NCBI GenBank assembly: GCA_021234155.1
Contig: JAJEKV010000100.1
Coordinates: 2,086,116-2,150,115, forward strand
Length of the DNA stretch: 64,000 nucleotides
Reading direction: 5' to 3'
Origin: Isoetes taiwanensis
Taxonomy: Eukaryota > Streptophyta > Lycopodiopsida > Isoetales > Isoetaceae
Part shown: piece by piece, positions 31,918-43,585 of the stretch
Layout: each line of letters begins with the position of its first letter
How positions within the stretch are numbered: position 1 is the stretch's first letter
Notes under the pieces: model-generated
Told to the model about the DNA's origin: nothing
The model's input: only the letters and a program-made list of their open reading frames with translations
Databases searched by the model: none
Made by a program: the position numbers and the translations under genes

Positions 31918-34900
31918 TTTGGTTAGGCGGTTCAAACATGGCGACCCACATATCACATATCACATATCATACAAGAGGGAGAGGAAAGAAACCTCTAGAG
32001 AGGGTTACATCTACTCCCCAAAAACAGCACATTGCGTCTTTGAATTGGCATGAAACAATGCAAATGGTTTTATTTTTTTACCATTATGATAGATTGCATT
32101 ATTTTCATTTTTTTTACTCACTTTCGAAACATTGCCTAGCAATGTCAATTATTCTTTAATGAAATGTCTCAAAATCATCCAAAGCCGGTGAACCTTCACT
32201 ATCTTTGGGGGCACACAACTAAAGAAAGGTCAAATAAAAATATAACTAAATTAATTGAGGCTCTTATTCAAGTTCTAATATAAAAATAATCGAAAGATCT
32301 TGTATCGATTTACTCACGAACACAAAGGCAACGTCCCTCATATGGAAATGCCATTCGAGGCTTAACCTTATCATTTGAGAACTTGTTCCTAAAGTAATTT
32401 GTAGCTCATGTTGTAATGTTTTGGGTGCGTAACAATCCATGATGAACAATAACTTTACGCACTCTTTACGTGTAACTCTGAGACTTGCCATATACACAAT
32501 GCATGTGTTGCAAAGGTGAAAAACGCATTCATGTACCAATGCTCCTTTCACATTGATATACTTAAGCGAATACCAAACAAGGATCTACGCAACCGAAAGT
32601 GAGCTATGGCATTGATCCCGGAGTCCATTGTGGGTTGTATCCTTAGTAGCCGAAACTACTCCCTACATTATGGAAACTATTCATGACACACTGAAAGACC
32701 CTAACCAATGATCAATATAAATGATGATCTAAGATACGCTTCCTTGAGGAATGAGACTAGGGGTAGTATTGATCCTACATGAATTATCGGGAGTGCCAAC
32801 CCAAGCTCTGGATGAGGTGTGCGTGGCGACAAAGCATTGCATGCCACATTGTTATGATTCAAAAAATCACATTCATATTCGTAGATATTTACAATTACAA
32901 CCATATAGATGGGACCCAAAAGATATCTCTCAGCGGGTATCAGCACAATCGATATTCGCATTCACCACTAATTCTTTGGATGGGACTTGACAAGGGCAAG
33001 CATACAAGATATCTTTGAGGCTTTGAAAAAAGGAATGAAGCCATGATACACCGCTGACCTAAGTTTTTTCGGCAAAATGCATGGAAAGTAATAATAATCT
33101 ACACTAACAATCTTACGGATAATCCACAAAAGTACTGACACGGAACCACATAATAAAAGTTTCTTGAAGACCTTCACCTTATTAAAATTTACATGACTTA
33201 AAGCCCAACTGGACCACGTAATAAGACTGAAGAGATTTAAAAGGCGATAGCCAACTAACATTTCCATGTTCTTTGTCAAATAAACGTTTTAATAAAAGCT
33301 TCGAAGAAGAGTTGAGAACATTACGGCATTTGAACATGATACAACCCGGTTGGCCTTACCCCCTCTTGGAGAGTGAATTGCAATCTACAGATTCGGCTAT
33401 ATACTATGAGATAATCTGACTAACCGGGACTTATATGAGTATACAGACATCTTGACGCATAAAATAATTGGCATAAAGTTGTCTTACGTTACGGTATATC
33501 ATGATCTGAGAATCTATTTCTGACTATAGCAGCTTCTTAAGGTATGAGCCACCTTCTTGTAATTATAAAAATATACAAACATACGGATAGAAGTCAAAGC
33601 AACTACATAAACGAGTTCTAACTCATTACAAAGCAATGACTGAAATAAATGGTGACCTGTTTTTTCAATAGCCAAAACTTCTCACTTGGGAGGAAAAATT
33701 CAAATAACAATTTTAATGCTGACATCATGCACAGGGGTCTCGTAATCGGCTAGCACCATTGGTTAAGTTCGAACTATTGCAAAAGTACAACATGAACAAT
33801 CGAGAAAAAAGTTATTGTCATTGAAGTGCAGAAAATAGAGAAGTTTCCTTACCATTAATCACTCTGAATCTTTGTCCGGTGAGACCGCAAGCAAATGCAG
33901 AAGAATGTAAAGATACAGTTGGAAATAATGGTACACCGACACCAGGTGCGCAAGTTTGTCCTTTCAACACATTCTGGCATCTTGGAAGCTAACCGGTTTC
34001 GGATGACCATTAGAATTATCACGAGCTGTCCTTTTTATTCGGTGATGTTCTATTATTTATAAAATGACTTGACTCGGATCTGTTCTACTTCTCTTCTTAT
34101 TGGGAAGGCTGCTATTTCCATTGGATGTCTTTGTCTCCAGATCTTGAGAGTTCTATGTATTTCTGTGCTCTTTCTCGAGCTTCCATCTGTACAAGTTCCT
34201 TTGGAATTCCGCAAATGTTCACTTCCCCTATGTGTTAGATATCTCGTTACCCTCCACAGCTGGCTGCTCATCCATCCAGTGAACCTCATGCTTCGTACAT
34301 CATGATCCTGCGCCTGCTCCTTCAAACCAATCTTTTCGGTGACAACTTCTTTAAGACCCCGATAAAACTGACCTAGAGCACACAGCATTGGAAATTATTG
34401 TGAAGCCCGGCACAATGCTCGGTCCTGCTTTTATGGATGGAATTGAAAAATGCAAATTGTCTGTGCTTTGTTCTAATGCCTCCTGTTCCATTGCACTACT
34501 CTATGTGAAGCTTGTGAGGCTTGGTTTCAGCAATGTAAGTTCACTTATACTTGCAAAGTCTTCTGAAACCCCTCCCTCAAACTGCTCAGCTTCAAATTCA
34601 GTAGCTTTGAGGTTCAAGCTTCACATATCTGTCATGACGCTTACCTTTCTTGTGTGAGAAAGATCATTGGCACAGTTACCTGGTGCTTGGTTGTGCAAAG
34701 GGTCAATGACTTGAGTAGAAAATTTCAGTCATCGAGTTGTTTTGCACTGGTACAGGTTTTATCACGCAACTTTCTTCAGACTAGGAATAGAACTCTGAGA
34801 GAGATCCTAGGTGAACCTGTTGATTTTTACGATGTAATTGTCGAGCCAAATCCTCATCATCAACAGCCAGGTGAGAACCCCGCAGTTCTTCATTCTCTAT

Positions 34901-34995
34901 CTTTATATTAGGTTTTGTCTTTTCCTTCTCTAAAGAACTCTTTGGAGGATAGTGTAGGAGGTGTCTGCCGGTGGGACAGGCTTGGGAGCGTGGGG
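31918..34995. other. unassigned duplicated DNA (copy B), one exon-like piece
   Basis: Apart from the short LINE flank I recognise no gene. An open stretch at about 34,760-34,869 (LREILGEPVDFYDVIVEPNP) ends at CAG/GTGAG, a good donor, and could be a captured exon. A frame at 34,388-34,657 (KPGTMLGPAFMDGIEKCKL) is of unknown origin. Confidence 0.45.
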
Positions 34996-36240
34996 CTAGT
35001 GATTGCCATGGCGTTTTTCGAGCTTGGGCCCCTGCCTAGACAAGCTTGTAAGATGCAGACAAATGTGACAACGTCTGGAGCTACACCCGACTAATTGCAT
35101 CTGTGCAAAGCAATTCATTGCTTCTTGCCCACTTCCATATTTAGCATATGCCGCAATCAAGTGAACCACATTTGGCATACATATCAACCAACGCACTCCC
35201 AATGCGAAGATCCTTGTCACAGGCTGCTTGCTTCAGTTTAACATGTAAGTTCGTCCTATGTCTATGGCTCCAATGTTGCCACATGCTTTCAAGCTAGAAA
35301 GAAATGTGACATCATTTGGTGAAATCCCTTCTAATTCCATATCCTTAAGACATTCCAACGCTTTCCCACCAAGTCCATTATCAACATAGCACGAGATTAG
35401 TGCATTCCATGACATAATATCTCGAACTCGCATGACTTTTTCAAAGTTTCACATGCCTCACGAAAGTGAACCACATTTGACATATGTATCAACCAAATGC
35501 GTGGGCAATAGATGGATCATTTGCACATCTCTTCGTTGAATCTGCACATGTATTTCTCTAGACATAGCTATATCCCTAATAACGGCACAAGCTTTCAAGC
35601 TACAAGCAAATGTGATAGAATCACGGAAATAAGCCCTCTGTCTCATCCTTTTGAAACAAATAAAGCGCTTCCCAACCAAATCCATTTTGCGGCATATCAC
35701 GCAATTAATGCATTCCATGTCACAACATTAAAGTAATGCCAACTTATCAAAGATCATTTGTGCCTCGACGGTGAACCACATTTTGCATACATGTTAATCA
35801 GCGTGTTTCCAACAAAGACATCTGTTTCAAAATGTTTTAATACAATCTCGGCATGTATTTCTCGACCTTTATATAATGCTCTAATATTTCCACGGGCATT
35901 TAAGCCACAAACATATGTCACGGGATCAGGAAACATGCCTTCAAGTTGCATCCGCTCCAAGCAATTAACTACTTCTGGTGAGACTCGTTCTCGGCCGGAT
36001 CGCGATAAAGTAGGGTGGTCCATGCAACAACATTTCGAGGCGGCATTACGTTGCGGTTTCCCTTGCCTCGACAAAGAGAGCAACATTTGTCATCGTGTGT
36101 GACTCAAAGTACTAGCAACAAACATATCTTTTTCAAATCCCATTTGTAAAATCTCACTATGCATTTCTACGCCCTTTTCTAGAGCAACTACAATCTGCGG
36201 GGCTTTCAAGGCACCCTTCGACATATCAAAATTTGCTTTC
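34996..36240 (-). pseudogene. PPR protein pseudogene (copy B)
   Basis: Counterpart of 7,240-8,520. Readable minus-strand units include GMFPDPVTYVCGLNARGNI, GREIHAEIVLKHFETDVFVG, NTLINMYAKCG, DSITFACSLKACAVI, MSWNALISCYVDNGLGGKA and AAYAKYGSGQEAMNCF. This copy keeps the canonical GREIHAEIV block that is garbled in copy A. It has no start or C-terminal editing domain. Confidence 0.8.
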
Positions 36241-37307
36241 TACCTAAGTTGCTCGGTCAAAAAACATGTAATACGCTTTTAGGAGAGCATTGCACATATG
36301 ATTTAAACATACAAATAGGTGCGGTGTAGAAAGTACCTCACCGGGCAAAGCGTGTTGAACCCTTTTGTACAATAAAGGGTGATTAGCTTGAAAACAATGT
36401 TCAAAGGAGGTTGGAGCACTTTGCATATTTCAACATGACTAGCATGACATTGACAGGTGTGTAGATAAAGCATATGCATAACTACATTGCTACTAACTCA
36501 TTGAAGCAGTCTGCGGGAGCTAGAAGATGTGCCTGTAAGGTACAACATATGGAGCAATAACTACAATCCTTGCCGAAAAGCTCGAGAAAGGTGCCACCCT
36601 TCCGCATCAAAGAAAATGATTACAAAGTGTGATGATCTTCCAAAGATTTCGACACTACAAGGAACATGATTATCTTTTGGCCGATTGGAAGCGAGCGAGA
36701 ATTATGCTTGAAACCTAATGGAGCCACCATTCCTATAGAAGTGTATTCTAACCCGGTGCAAAGAAGTTGATAGCAATAACACCATCCAATCAATCCTCTC
36801 TGGTCACGATCCACAAATCCATATCCTTTTCGATCAGATCAATCTAAGTCCCTCACGGTCACGATCCACAAGTCCATGTGCGGCTGGTCACGATCACAAA
36901 TCCATATCCTTTCGATCGATTCACCCCGTGCGCCATAGCCGCGCCTGCGAAGGAATGGGCGGATGACCGAGCACTACATGTTTGACCGGTTTTTAGCGAT
37001 CACCCGGTATATGCTAGGCATATGCCAGGCATATACGGATATGCCCACATACCCACATAGCGAGGGTTTGCCCCCTAGGGGCAACAAAAAAAAGTATTGA
37101 GGTGTCAAGGCATTTATAGTGGACATTCTAGGAAGCTTCCCTTTGCTTAATCGCCTTCAAAGGCACATAACTTCTGATGAGGGGTCGGATGAAGGTGGAG
37201 CCCTGCTTGATTGAATTGCTCTCGGCGAGAGCTTTCCAATAAGTGGTGCTTTGGCATTATTTTTTCCTTGAGTTGGAGCCAACATGATCAAATACTAAGA
37301 ATCTTAG

Positions 37308-38037
37308 GGAACCTTTGAGTTTCATGTAATCTATAATAAGTTGAGAGAATCTAGAAGAATCTTTATAGGATCTTAGAGAATCCAAAGGAATATCATGAGA
37401 ATCTTAGAGAATCTATGGGAATCTCAAGACAGCATCTTTGAGAATGTAAGGGAATCTTGATAAAATCTTTAAGATCCTAGAGGAAACTTGAAGGAATCTT
37501 GGGATCAAGGGAAATCTTTATAGAATCTATGGGAACTAGAGGATCTCAAGAGAATCTAAAGGAATCTCAAACGATTCTTTGAAAATCTAGGGGAATATTC
37601 CTAAAATCTTTGAGAATTTAAAGTAATGATGATGGAATCTTGGAGAATCTAGAAGAATCTAGGAGAATCTTCATAGAATCTTGGAGAATCTATAGGAATC
37701 TTGGGGTATTCTTTTGGAATCCAAGGGAATATAAAGGAATCTTCTGAAAATCTTTAAGAATCTAAATGGAATCTTGGAGAATCTAGGAGAATCTTAATAA
37801 AATCTAATGGAATCTATGTAGAATCTTAAGAATCTAGGGAATCTTTGTAGAACTTTAAGAATTTTAGAGAATCTTTGAGAATCTAGGAGAAACTAAGAGA
37901 ATCTTAAGAGAATCTTTGAGAATCTTTCTGAAATTTTTGAGAATCTAGGGGAATCTTGATGGAATCTTAGAGAATCTTCATAGAATCTTGGGAAATCTAG
38001 GGGAATATTCATAGAATCTTGGAGAACCTAGAGGAAT
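37308..38037. repeat. GAATCT-rich degenerate satellite (copy B)
   Basis: Nearly base-for-base the same as 9,588-10,322. Differences are a handful of substitutions, in contrast with the clustered differences in neighbouring CTG/CAG-rich DNA. The array contains almost no C in CG or CHG context. Confidence 0.9.
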
Positions 38038-38140
38038 CATGCGTTGTTGTGTGACTGTTGGGTCCTGCCTAATATCATTCATGGTACAACCACTCATAAT
38101 GCAACTACTCATAGTACAAAAACTTGTATATATATATATA

Positions 38141-39327
38141 TTTTTTTGAGGGTAAGAATATGTATTAATATATAAAAATTTACATAAAATATCCCCAAAT
38201 GGGATTGATGGAAATAATTATCACCAAACAGATATAACTCATAAGTACCAAAGCTTGTACTAAGATACCACTCCAATCTTCCCTACCCCTGGATTACTAT
38301 AGGGGAACCGTCTTCATCCAGGCTTAGATACTATATAGAGTTAGCAACCAATTCCAAGCAACAAGGACTTAGGAGAAAGCCCATCTGCAGACGAAGGTCC
38401 ACCATCCTACATCCTAGCAGGTGTCGGACAGGTCATAAGCCCTTACTGCACACTGTTTAAATCCAGATCCCAGTTACATTTAAAAAATGAATAGAATCCC
38501 CTTATACTGCCAATTCTATCCAAGTTCTTGTTGTAGTTGCGGCCAAACTTCCTATGGTGAGCCAAGGCCATGAGGGCTACCTCCATATTGAAACTATTTT
38601 GAATCCTTATTACTGAGGCCGTCAATCCTCCAAGAGCTACACCACATCGGTGTTTCCAAATACACCACAATGATATATTGGTTAAAGTGAGCTGAATAAT
38701 GTCTGCACCTAAACTGGCTAGAATGGCCGGCCATGATAGTTGACACGGACAAACCCACCTCCAAAAGTCTCCTATGATCGGACAAAAGAAAAGATGATCC
38801 ATTGTCTCTGACGCTCCACATCCTAGAGGGCAGAGATCATGTTGAACAACACCCTTGTTCAACAACCATGTCATAGTGTATACTCCTTCTTGTAGACTGA
38901 TCCAACGAAAGAATTGAATCTTTTTGGAACATAAGGAGCCCCAAGACTTAGTCAATAGACCCATGGTTTCTGCTTGATCTAATCCCAGCCTGTCTGCAGC
39001 CTTTAGTGGGGATTGTGGCATTAGCAATCCATACAATTTTTTGACTTTATAATCTGCCTCATCCCCACACAACTACCTATCCTCTTCCCCTACAATACCA
39101 GAGACCGTACTAACATTCACCATAATCTTCCTAAAGACCTTCCTGTCACCTTCCCCAACACTTGGAACCAGAGCTTTAAATCTTGTCCAAGTAAACCATC
39201 TATCATTTTCCCACAATTGCCCAACCTGACAAATTACTGCAACACGCCATTTAGTAAACACTCGAGGGTGTACAAGTGCAAGAGGGAGCGCATCCCTCTC
39301 CCAAATACTAGTATTCCAAAGGGTCTA
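38141..39327 (-). mobile_element. L1 LINE, 3' part (continues at 61,959)
   Basis: From the T-run at 38,141 (poly-A on this strand) to the TIR of element E at 39,327. It carries the zinc-binding C-terminal part of ORF2. The reading frame entering at 39,327 (LWNTSIWERDALPLALVHPR) is in phase with the frame leaving the L1 part at 61,959 (AHWEAGGLSIFWAC). I therefore read the two as halves of one element split by E. Confidence 0.75.
38443..39072 (-). CDS. L1 ORF2 C-terminal region, zf-RVT domain
   Basis: A 209-codon open frame on the minus strand. It includes SLCSKKIQFFRWISLQEGVY, then the zinc-binding block CPLGCGASETMDHLFFCP (Cys-x3-Cys..His-x4-Cys), FWRWVCPCQLSW and ISLWCIWKHRC. This is the zf-RVT domain that follows the reverse transcriptase in plant L1 elements and probably binds template RNA or DNA. 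The upstream residues are in the adjacent frame (39,261-39,073), broken by one stop. The first Met is arbitrary; it is an internal part of ORF2. In copy A the same frame is interrupted. Confidence 0.8.
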   Translation of the reverse strand: MCGDEADYKVKKLYGLLMPQSPLKAADRLGLDQAETMGLLTKSWGSLCSKKIQFFRWISLQEGVYTMTWLLNKGVVQHDLCPLGCGASETMDHLFFCPIIGDFWRWVCPCQLSWPAILASLGADIIQLTLTNISLWCIWKHRCGVALGGLTASVIRIQNSFNMEVALMALAHHRKFGRNYNKNLDRIGSIRGFYSFFKCNWDLDLNSVQ

Positions 39328-39565
39328 AGTTAGATATTGGGGTACAAAAGCACCCGTCCGGATGCGCTGCTTTTCGTGCTTGGTCCGCTGTGCTTGGAGG
39401 TGCTTGAAGTGCGGGAACGCGATGATCCGTTTTTAGCAAATTGCTTCCGGATCGATGACATGGCTACCCGTAAAATCAAATTCGGTACAGAATCAATTTG
39501 GCGGGGTTGTTGTGAGATGGCGTGGAGAGTTAATAGGATTTGGCTATGGCGGGAAGCATGATCCG

Positions 39566-39640
39566 GTGTTGTACCCCTGAACAGAATTTTCTTTGTACAA
39601 CACGGTTTCTCTGTACAACATTATTCTCTGTACAACACGA
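39566..39640. repeat. subterminal GTACAACA motifs of element E
   Basis: TGTTGTACCCC at 39,568 (inverted), then TTTGTACAACACGG at about 39,592, CTGTACAACATTATTC at 39,611 and CTGTACAACACGATTC at 39,628. The motif resembles the inner part of the TIR (GGGGTACAAAA). Clustered subterminal motifs of this kind are transposase-binding sites in several DNA transposon families. Confidence 0.6.
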
Positions 39641-39790
39641 TTCTAAATGGATCAATTAGCATCAGATTTAGATGAAGAAAAGCGACTTCAAATTTTCTGG
39701 GAAGGGCCGTCATGAAGGGCCTGGGGGTAGGCGCCTATCCATCACTTCTGAAGGGTGGTTTTACACGCGTTCCGGAGTTCCTTCTATTTG

Positions 39791-40093
39791 TGTTAGTCCT
39801 GTGCCTCCTGGTACAGGACTATTCATGCATACGACGGACCAAGTCAAGGCCAAGGATCCACAACCGGCCTGGTCGTCGTCAAAGGCTCGTGAGAAGACCA
39901 AAGCGGACCACGCAGACAAAGACCACGCTGGCGTCAACAAGAGGCGGGCCGGACAAGTGGCGACCGATCACCGCTTGGCGTCAGCGTGATTTCAGGCTTT
40001 TCAAGAGGGACCGCCAGCATTCCTGCAAATCAGGCCTCCTTTCAGGAGTCGGCACCGAAATCAGTCAGAGTGTCTATATTGGGCCAAAGGCCA
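39791..40093 (+). mobile_element. 5' LTR, part 1 (U3 side)
   Basis: TGTTAGTCCTGTGCC to GGCCA. It is cut by the Helitron six bases upstream of the TATA box and continues at 47,960. Confidence 0.92.
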
Positions 40094-40483
40094 TCTATAT
40101 ATAGTAATAAAAGCAAAATGTAGTTTGTGCAGAGCATCTGGGCCGTCAAAGTTTTTTCCCATACTTTCATTTTGGACCGTTCATTAGTTAGTTATTACTT
40201 TAGAAACCGGCGTGAGCGATTTTGCCCGATTTTTCACTCTGTTTTCGGCCACGGTTTGTCCTTGACAAAAGACATGCTTTTGTTCTAAACCGTTTGATCA
40301 TAGGAAGGGAGGAAAAATTAGGGGCGTAGTCGGTTATGCGAGAAATTCGGAGAGGTAGACAGAAGCGATCAATCCTTTTATACCTAAGTCCGGCATGAAA
40401 TCCAAAGTTGATGATGGTTTTTCCATCTAAATTGTCTCATTTTGCACTTGCGTTTTATTCATTTGGTAAGGGTTATGCATTTC

Positions 40484-40843
40484 TTATCCGCAAATTTTTA
40501 TTAAGTTGTTATTTTGAGAGTATAAGGCTTTTGCCATCCACGATTTGTTCCGGAGGATATCATATTCGGCTTGGTTCGCGACTTGTACAATGATGCTTCT
40601 CACATTATCGGCAAGATAAGCGACTAGGGACAATGCTTGCCCTCTCCGGCTAAGTGAGATAAGGCGACAAGATCGAGATATTTTTAGGAGAAAATCCCAA
40701 GCCCTTACACCCTTTTCATTTGATGTTTTTAGCTTGCGGCTCCCATAAGGGCTCGGTCGGGATTCAAAGGCGAGAATGAAAAGGTAAGGATCGTGAGAAA
40801 CATTTCCTCGAGCTCTTCCTTTGTTTAATTGTTTGTACTTCAC
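40484..40843 (-). other. 119-codon open frame in the Helitron, unidentified
   Basis: The minus-strand frame ends RSIIVQVANQAEYDILRNKS and is not recognised with confidence. It may be a captured fragment. No donor or acceptor is evident. Confidence 0.25.
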
Positions 40844-41269
40844 TGCAAAAGTTCTCTTGCTTTCAGATTTACAATCTTATTTCAGGTTCATCTCCATCAC
40901 TATTTGTTTTTGGTCGAATTCGCATGAATAGCTATTAGAGGTAAGATATACTTAATGTTTTCGTTGTTGATTTGCAGTATGGAGACTTGCATTGTGGCAT
41001 ATCTTTTCTTTTTTTCACTTCTATCTATCACTGGTTTAATATCTATTATTTCTTTAGGGTTGGAAAATCAGCAATCTTTAATTTGCTAAAATATCATTAT
41101 GAATCACGGAGGTTGAATACGAACCACAGTAGCTCAATTTTGTGGCTCAAGTAAAATGGTATTACCATGTAAGAAATCACAAAGTTGATTAGTTTATTGG
41201 ATAAGAATCTTTGAAGGTCAATTTATTGCCTTTGTGTTTGTCATATCGTAAGTTTGTGTCCCTGCATTA

Positions 41270-42110
41270 TCGGGTTTGAACATGCTCGCGCATCTTGACA
41301 CAAGTTGAAGAAGCAAAATGTGCCATAAGGGTGTTACCAATGTTTGGAGCAACAATTCTGCAGAGCTGTGTGCTAGCACAACTGCAATCCTTCACCACGG
41401 AAGAGGTAACATCCATGGGCGAGAACAATAGGGAGCTTGAGTTCCGGTGACATCGATCGGCGTTCTTTGCCATAGCGGCATCCCTAATTATCTTGCCACT
41501 ATATGATAAGCTACTTGTGCGGTTGCTGGGAGAATAACGGGGGCATGAAAGGGGCATCACATATCTGCAGAGGGTAGGACTTGGGATCTTTGTTTGTAAG
41601 TTCATGCCGCCGGCTTACGCACAAAGGAACATGGTTTCTTTGGATAACCACGGAGCAAGCTGTGCGATAAAGTGCATTACGGTTTGCCTTGCCATCCATA
41701 TGCTTTGGCATTTGAGAAATGTTCATAAGCTGCCGGGGCTTTTAGATTTCTTCTATGCGAGAATCTCGAATGTATGCATAGCATGGCCACATCCTTGCTT
41801 TCGGTTTCCATTGCCCTTGGCTTCTACCTTAGCGGTGCCATAATTAGCATAGTTAATAAGGCTACCGGACATGGGAGCAAGCACTGGTTGGCTTCCATAC
41901 GGGAACATTAACCACGATGGTTTGTACAACTTCTATTGGGCGCTCTCGTTCTTGGGCTCATCAACTTCTTTGCCTATGTGTGCTTTGCCATGTGGTACAA
42001 GGGAAGGTCTTATTACGAAAAGATTGAAGAAAACAAGAGGAAAAAATCTCTTCCCAATAGTCCGCCTTGGGGGCCACCAGTCCTAGGTCATCAACCCTTC
42101 CAACTCCCCA
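41270..42110 (+). pseudogene. NPF (NRT1/PTR) transporter C-terminal fragment captured by the Helitron
   Basis: NPF proteins are 12-helix proton-coupled nitrate/peptide transporters. Readable blocks, in shifting frames, follow the family order: LTQVEEAKCAIRVLPMFGAT (after the central loop), AIAASLIILPLYDKLLVRLL, HERGITYLQRVGLG, PGLLDFFYA, MATSLLSVSIALGFYLSGAI then ISIVNKATGHGSKHWLA, INHDGLYNFYWAL and GLINFFAYVCFAMWYKGRSY. This covers roughly the last five helices. One helix pair (about 41,600-41,720) is garbled. The N-terminal half with the ExxER motif is absent. It cannot make a transporter. Confidence 0.85.
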
Positions 42111-42120
42111 TATGCCTAGA

Positions 42121-42121
42121 T

Positions 42122-42157
<36 letters not shown>

Positions 42158-42193
42158 GTAGGTAGGTAGGTAGGTAGGTAGGTAGGTAGGTAG
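42121..42193. repeat. (GATA)n-(GGTA)n microsatellite
   Basis: About eight GATA units run into about nine GGTA units, just after the NPF fragment inside the Helitron. Confidence 0.95.
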
Positions 42194-42719
42194 TATTTTA
42201 ACGTCACGCCAAGTTATGGATACTCATGTTATGGATACTCATGTTAAAGGAAAAGAGAAAAAAAAGTACAAAAGAAAAAAAAAAGATCGCCTCTATAAAG
42301 TGTAAAACTTAGTGTTGACTTATTCTTCCTCTTTTCGCTGGTCATGGCACTCCACCCTCTTGAAGTTTCCCTTGCCCTCCACCCTCTTGGCGTTTCCCTT
42401 GCTGGTTTTGGTTCCTAGAAAGAATTTGAAATGGCTAGAGACATCAAAAAGCCGATATTCGAGGACCTAAGTGATGGTGGAATCGGTCTCGGAGAGTGCA
42501 CAGGAGGATGAGAAGCAAGTGTTGCTAGGTAAATTTTTTCATTTAATGTGTTTATTATTAGTTGATAGAGTAGAAATGAATGTGAAGCAGATGTCATGGA
42601 GTTCCTCTCACCATTTCGTATCTTTGCATTACATAGATTTACCTTCTCTATTTTTGGGTTGGCATGACCATTTTAAGTGTTGAATCATTTTGCGTAGAGA
42701 AGATTCGTCTCATAGAGCT

Positions 42720-42970
42720 TATATAATGTTATAAGGAAGTTAGTGCAAATTACTCTATTCAATGTATAGGCATAGAACCAAATCATGTTACTTTTATTAG
42801 CACAATTAGAACATGTGCAAATACCACATCTTATGAACAAGGGTACTTTTATTAGCACAGTTAGAGCATGTGCAAATACCACATCTTGTGAACAAGGGAA
42901 GCAACTTTATACTCAGATATTTATGCCTACCGAAGAGGATATATTTCTACCAGCATTTTTCCTCCTCTAT
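42720..42970 (+). pseudogene. PPR fragment with internal 58-bp duplication, in the Helitron
   Basis: The plus strand reads EPNHVTFISTIRTCANTTS, then TFISTVRACANTTSCEQGKQ, then PTEEDIFLPAFF. This resembles a PPR unit (PNxVTFISxLxACxN..LEQGKQ.H) whose middle has been duplicated. It is too short to be functional and is different from the PPR pseudogene at 7 and 35 kb. Confidence 0.6.
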
Positions 42971-43197
42971 TGTACTTGTATATTAACTTATTGAATAAAT
43001 TATATTAGAATCTCTTGGCATTCTAATATGAAATCTGCGTAGTGCGGGGATCTAGCAATCGCTTGGCTTGGTTCCTAGATCCTACACATTCGTGCCAGGA
43101 TAAATTTAGGGTGAACATGGGTGTTAGATTTCTTAAAGATTGAGATTTTGTTTAGAGCATTTGGGCTTGATTACATGTTGAATATTTGTTTTGCTGC

Positions 43198-43274
43198 AGG
43201 CTCTTGGTATTGCCGGGCATTACAAATGGAAGTGCAGTCCTTCAATCACAGCAAACATACTGCCATGCAAGGTA
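43198..43274 (+). other. exon-like segment in the Helitron
   Basis: An open stretch (ALGIAGHYKWKCSPSITANI) sits between TGCTGCAG and CAAG/GTATCA, good acceptor and donor sites. I do not recognise it. It may be a captured exon. Confidence 0.3.
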
Positions 43275-43528
43275 TCATTCCATTTCTGAATTCATTGTTA
43301 TGGTACTATTTTTTGATGACCTCTGCAATTGTTGTTATATGGACGTCAAATGTAAATATTTTGATTGTGATGTTCACCGGTGGGGCTTCTAAAGTTATGA
43401 ATACCTCTAACATTAGCATGTTCGGCGGTTAAACTTGCCAAAATATGCGAGATAATGTTGGTTAGTGTTTGTAGAGTTGCTTTATAAAGGTAATCTTTTT
43501 TGCATGCATATAATAATGCACACAACAA

Positions 43529-43585
43529 ATAGCTTTTAGGAATAGAATAGAATAGAATAGAATAGCTTTTAGGAATAGCTTTTAG
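43529..43585. repeat. (AATAG)n and CTTTTAGG repeats
   Basis: GAATAG is repeated five times, flanked by copies of AGCTTTTAGGAATAG. It matches the tail unit of the local LINE family on the minus strand, but no LINE body adjoins it. Confidence 0.5.

Noticed and set aside
42121-42193. GGTA/GATA run as telomere-like or functional repeat
   Set aside because: The unit does not match plant telomere TTTAGGG and it is a simple tetranucleotide microsatellite.
43529-43585. (AATAG)n run as the 3' end of another LINE
   Set aside because: Neither the LINE hairpin nor the TTGGTCTCCGTGGAC block is adjacent, so it is only a microsatellite.
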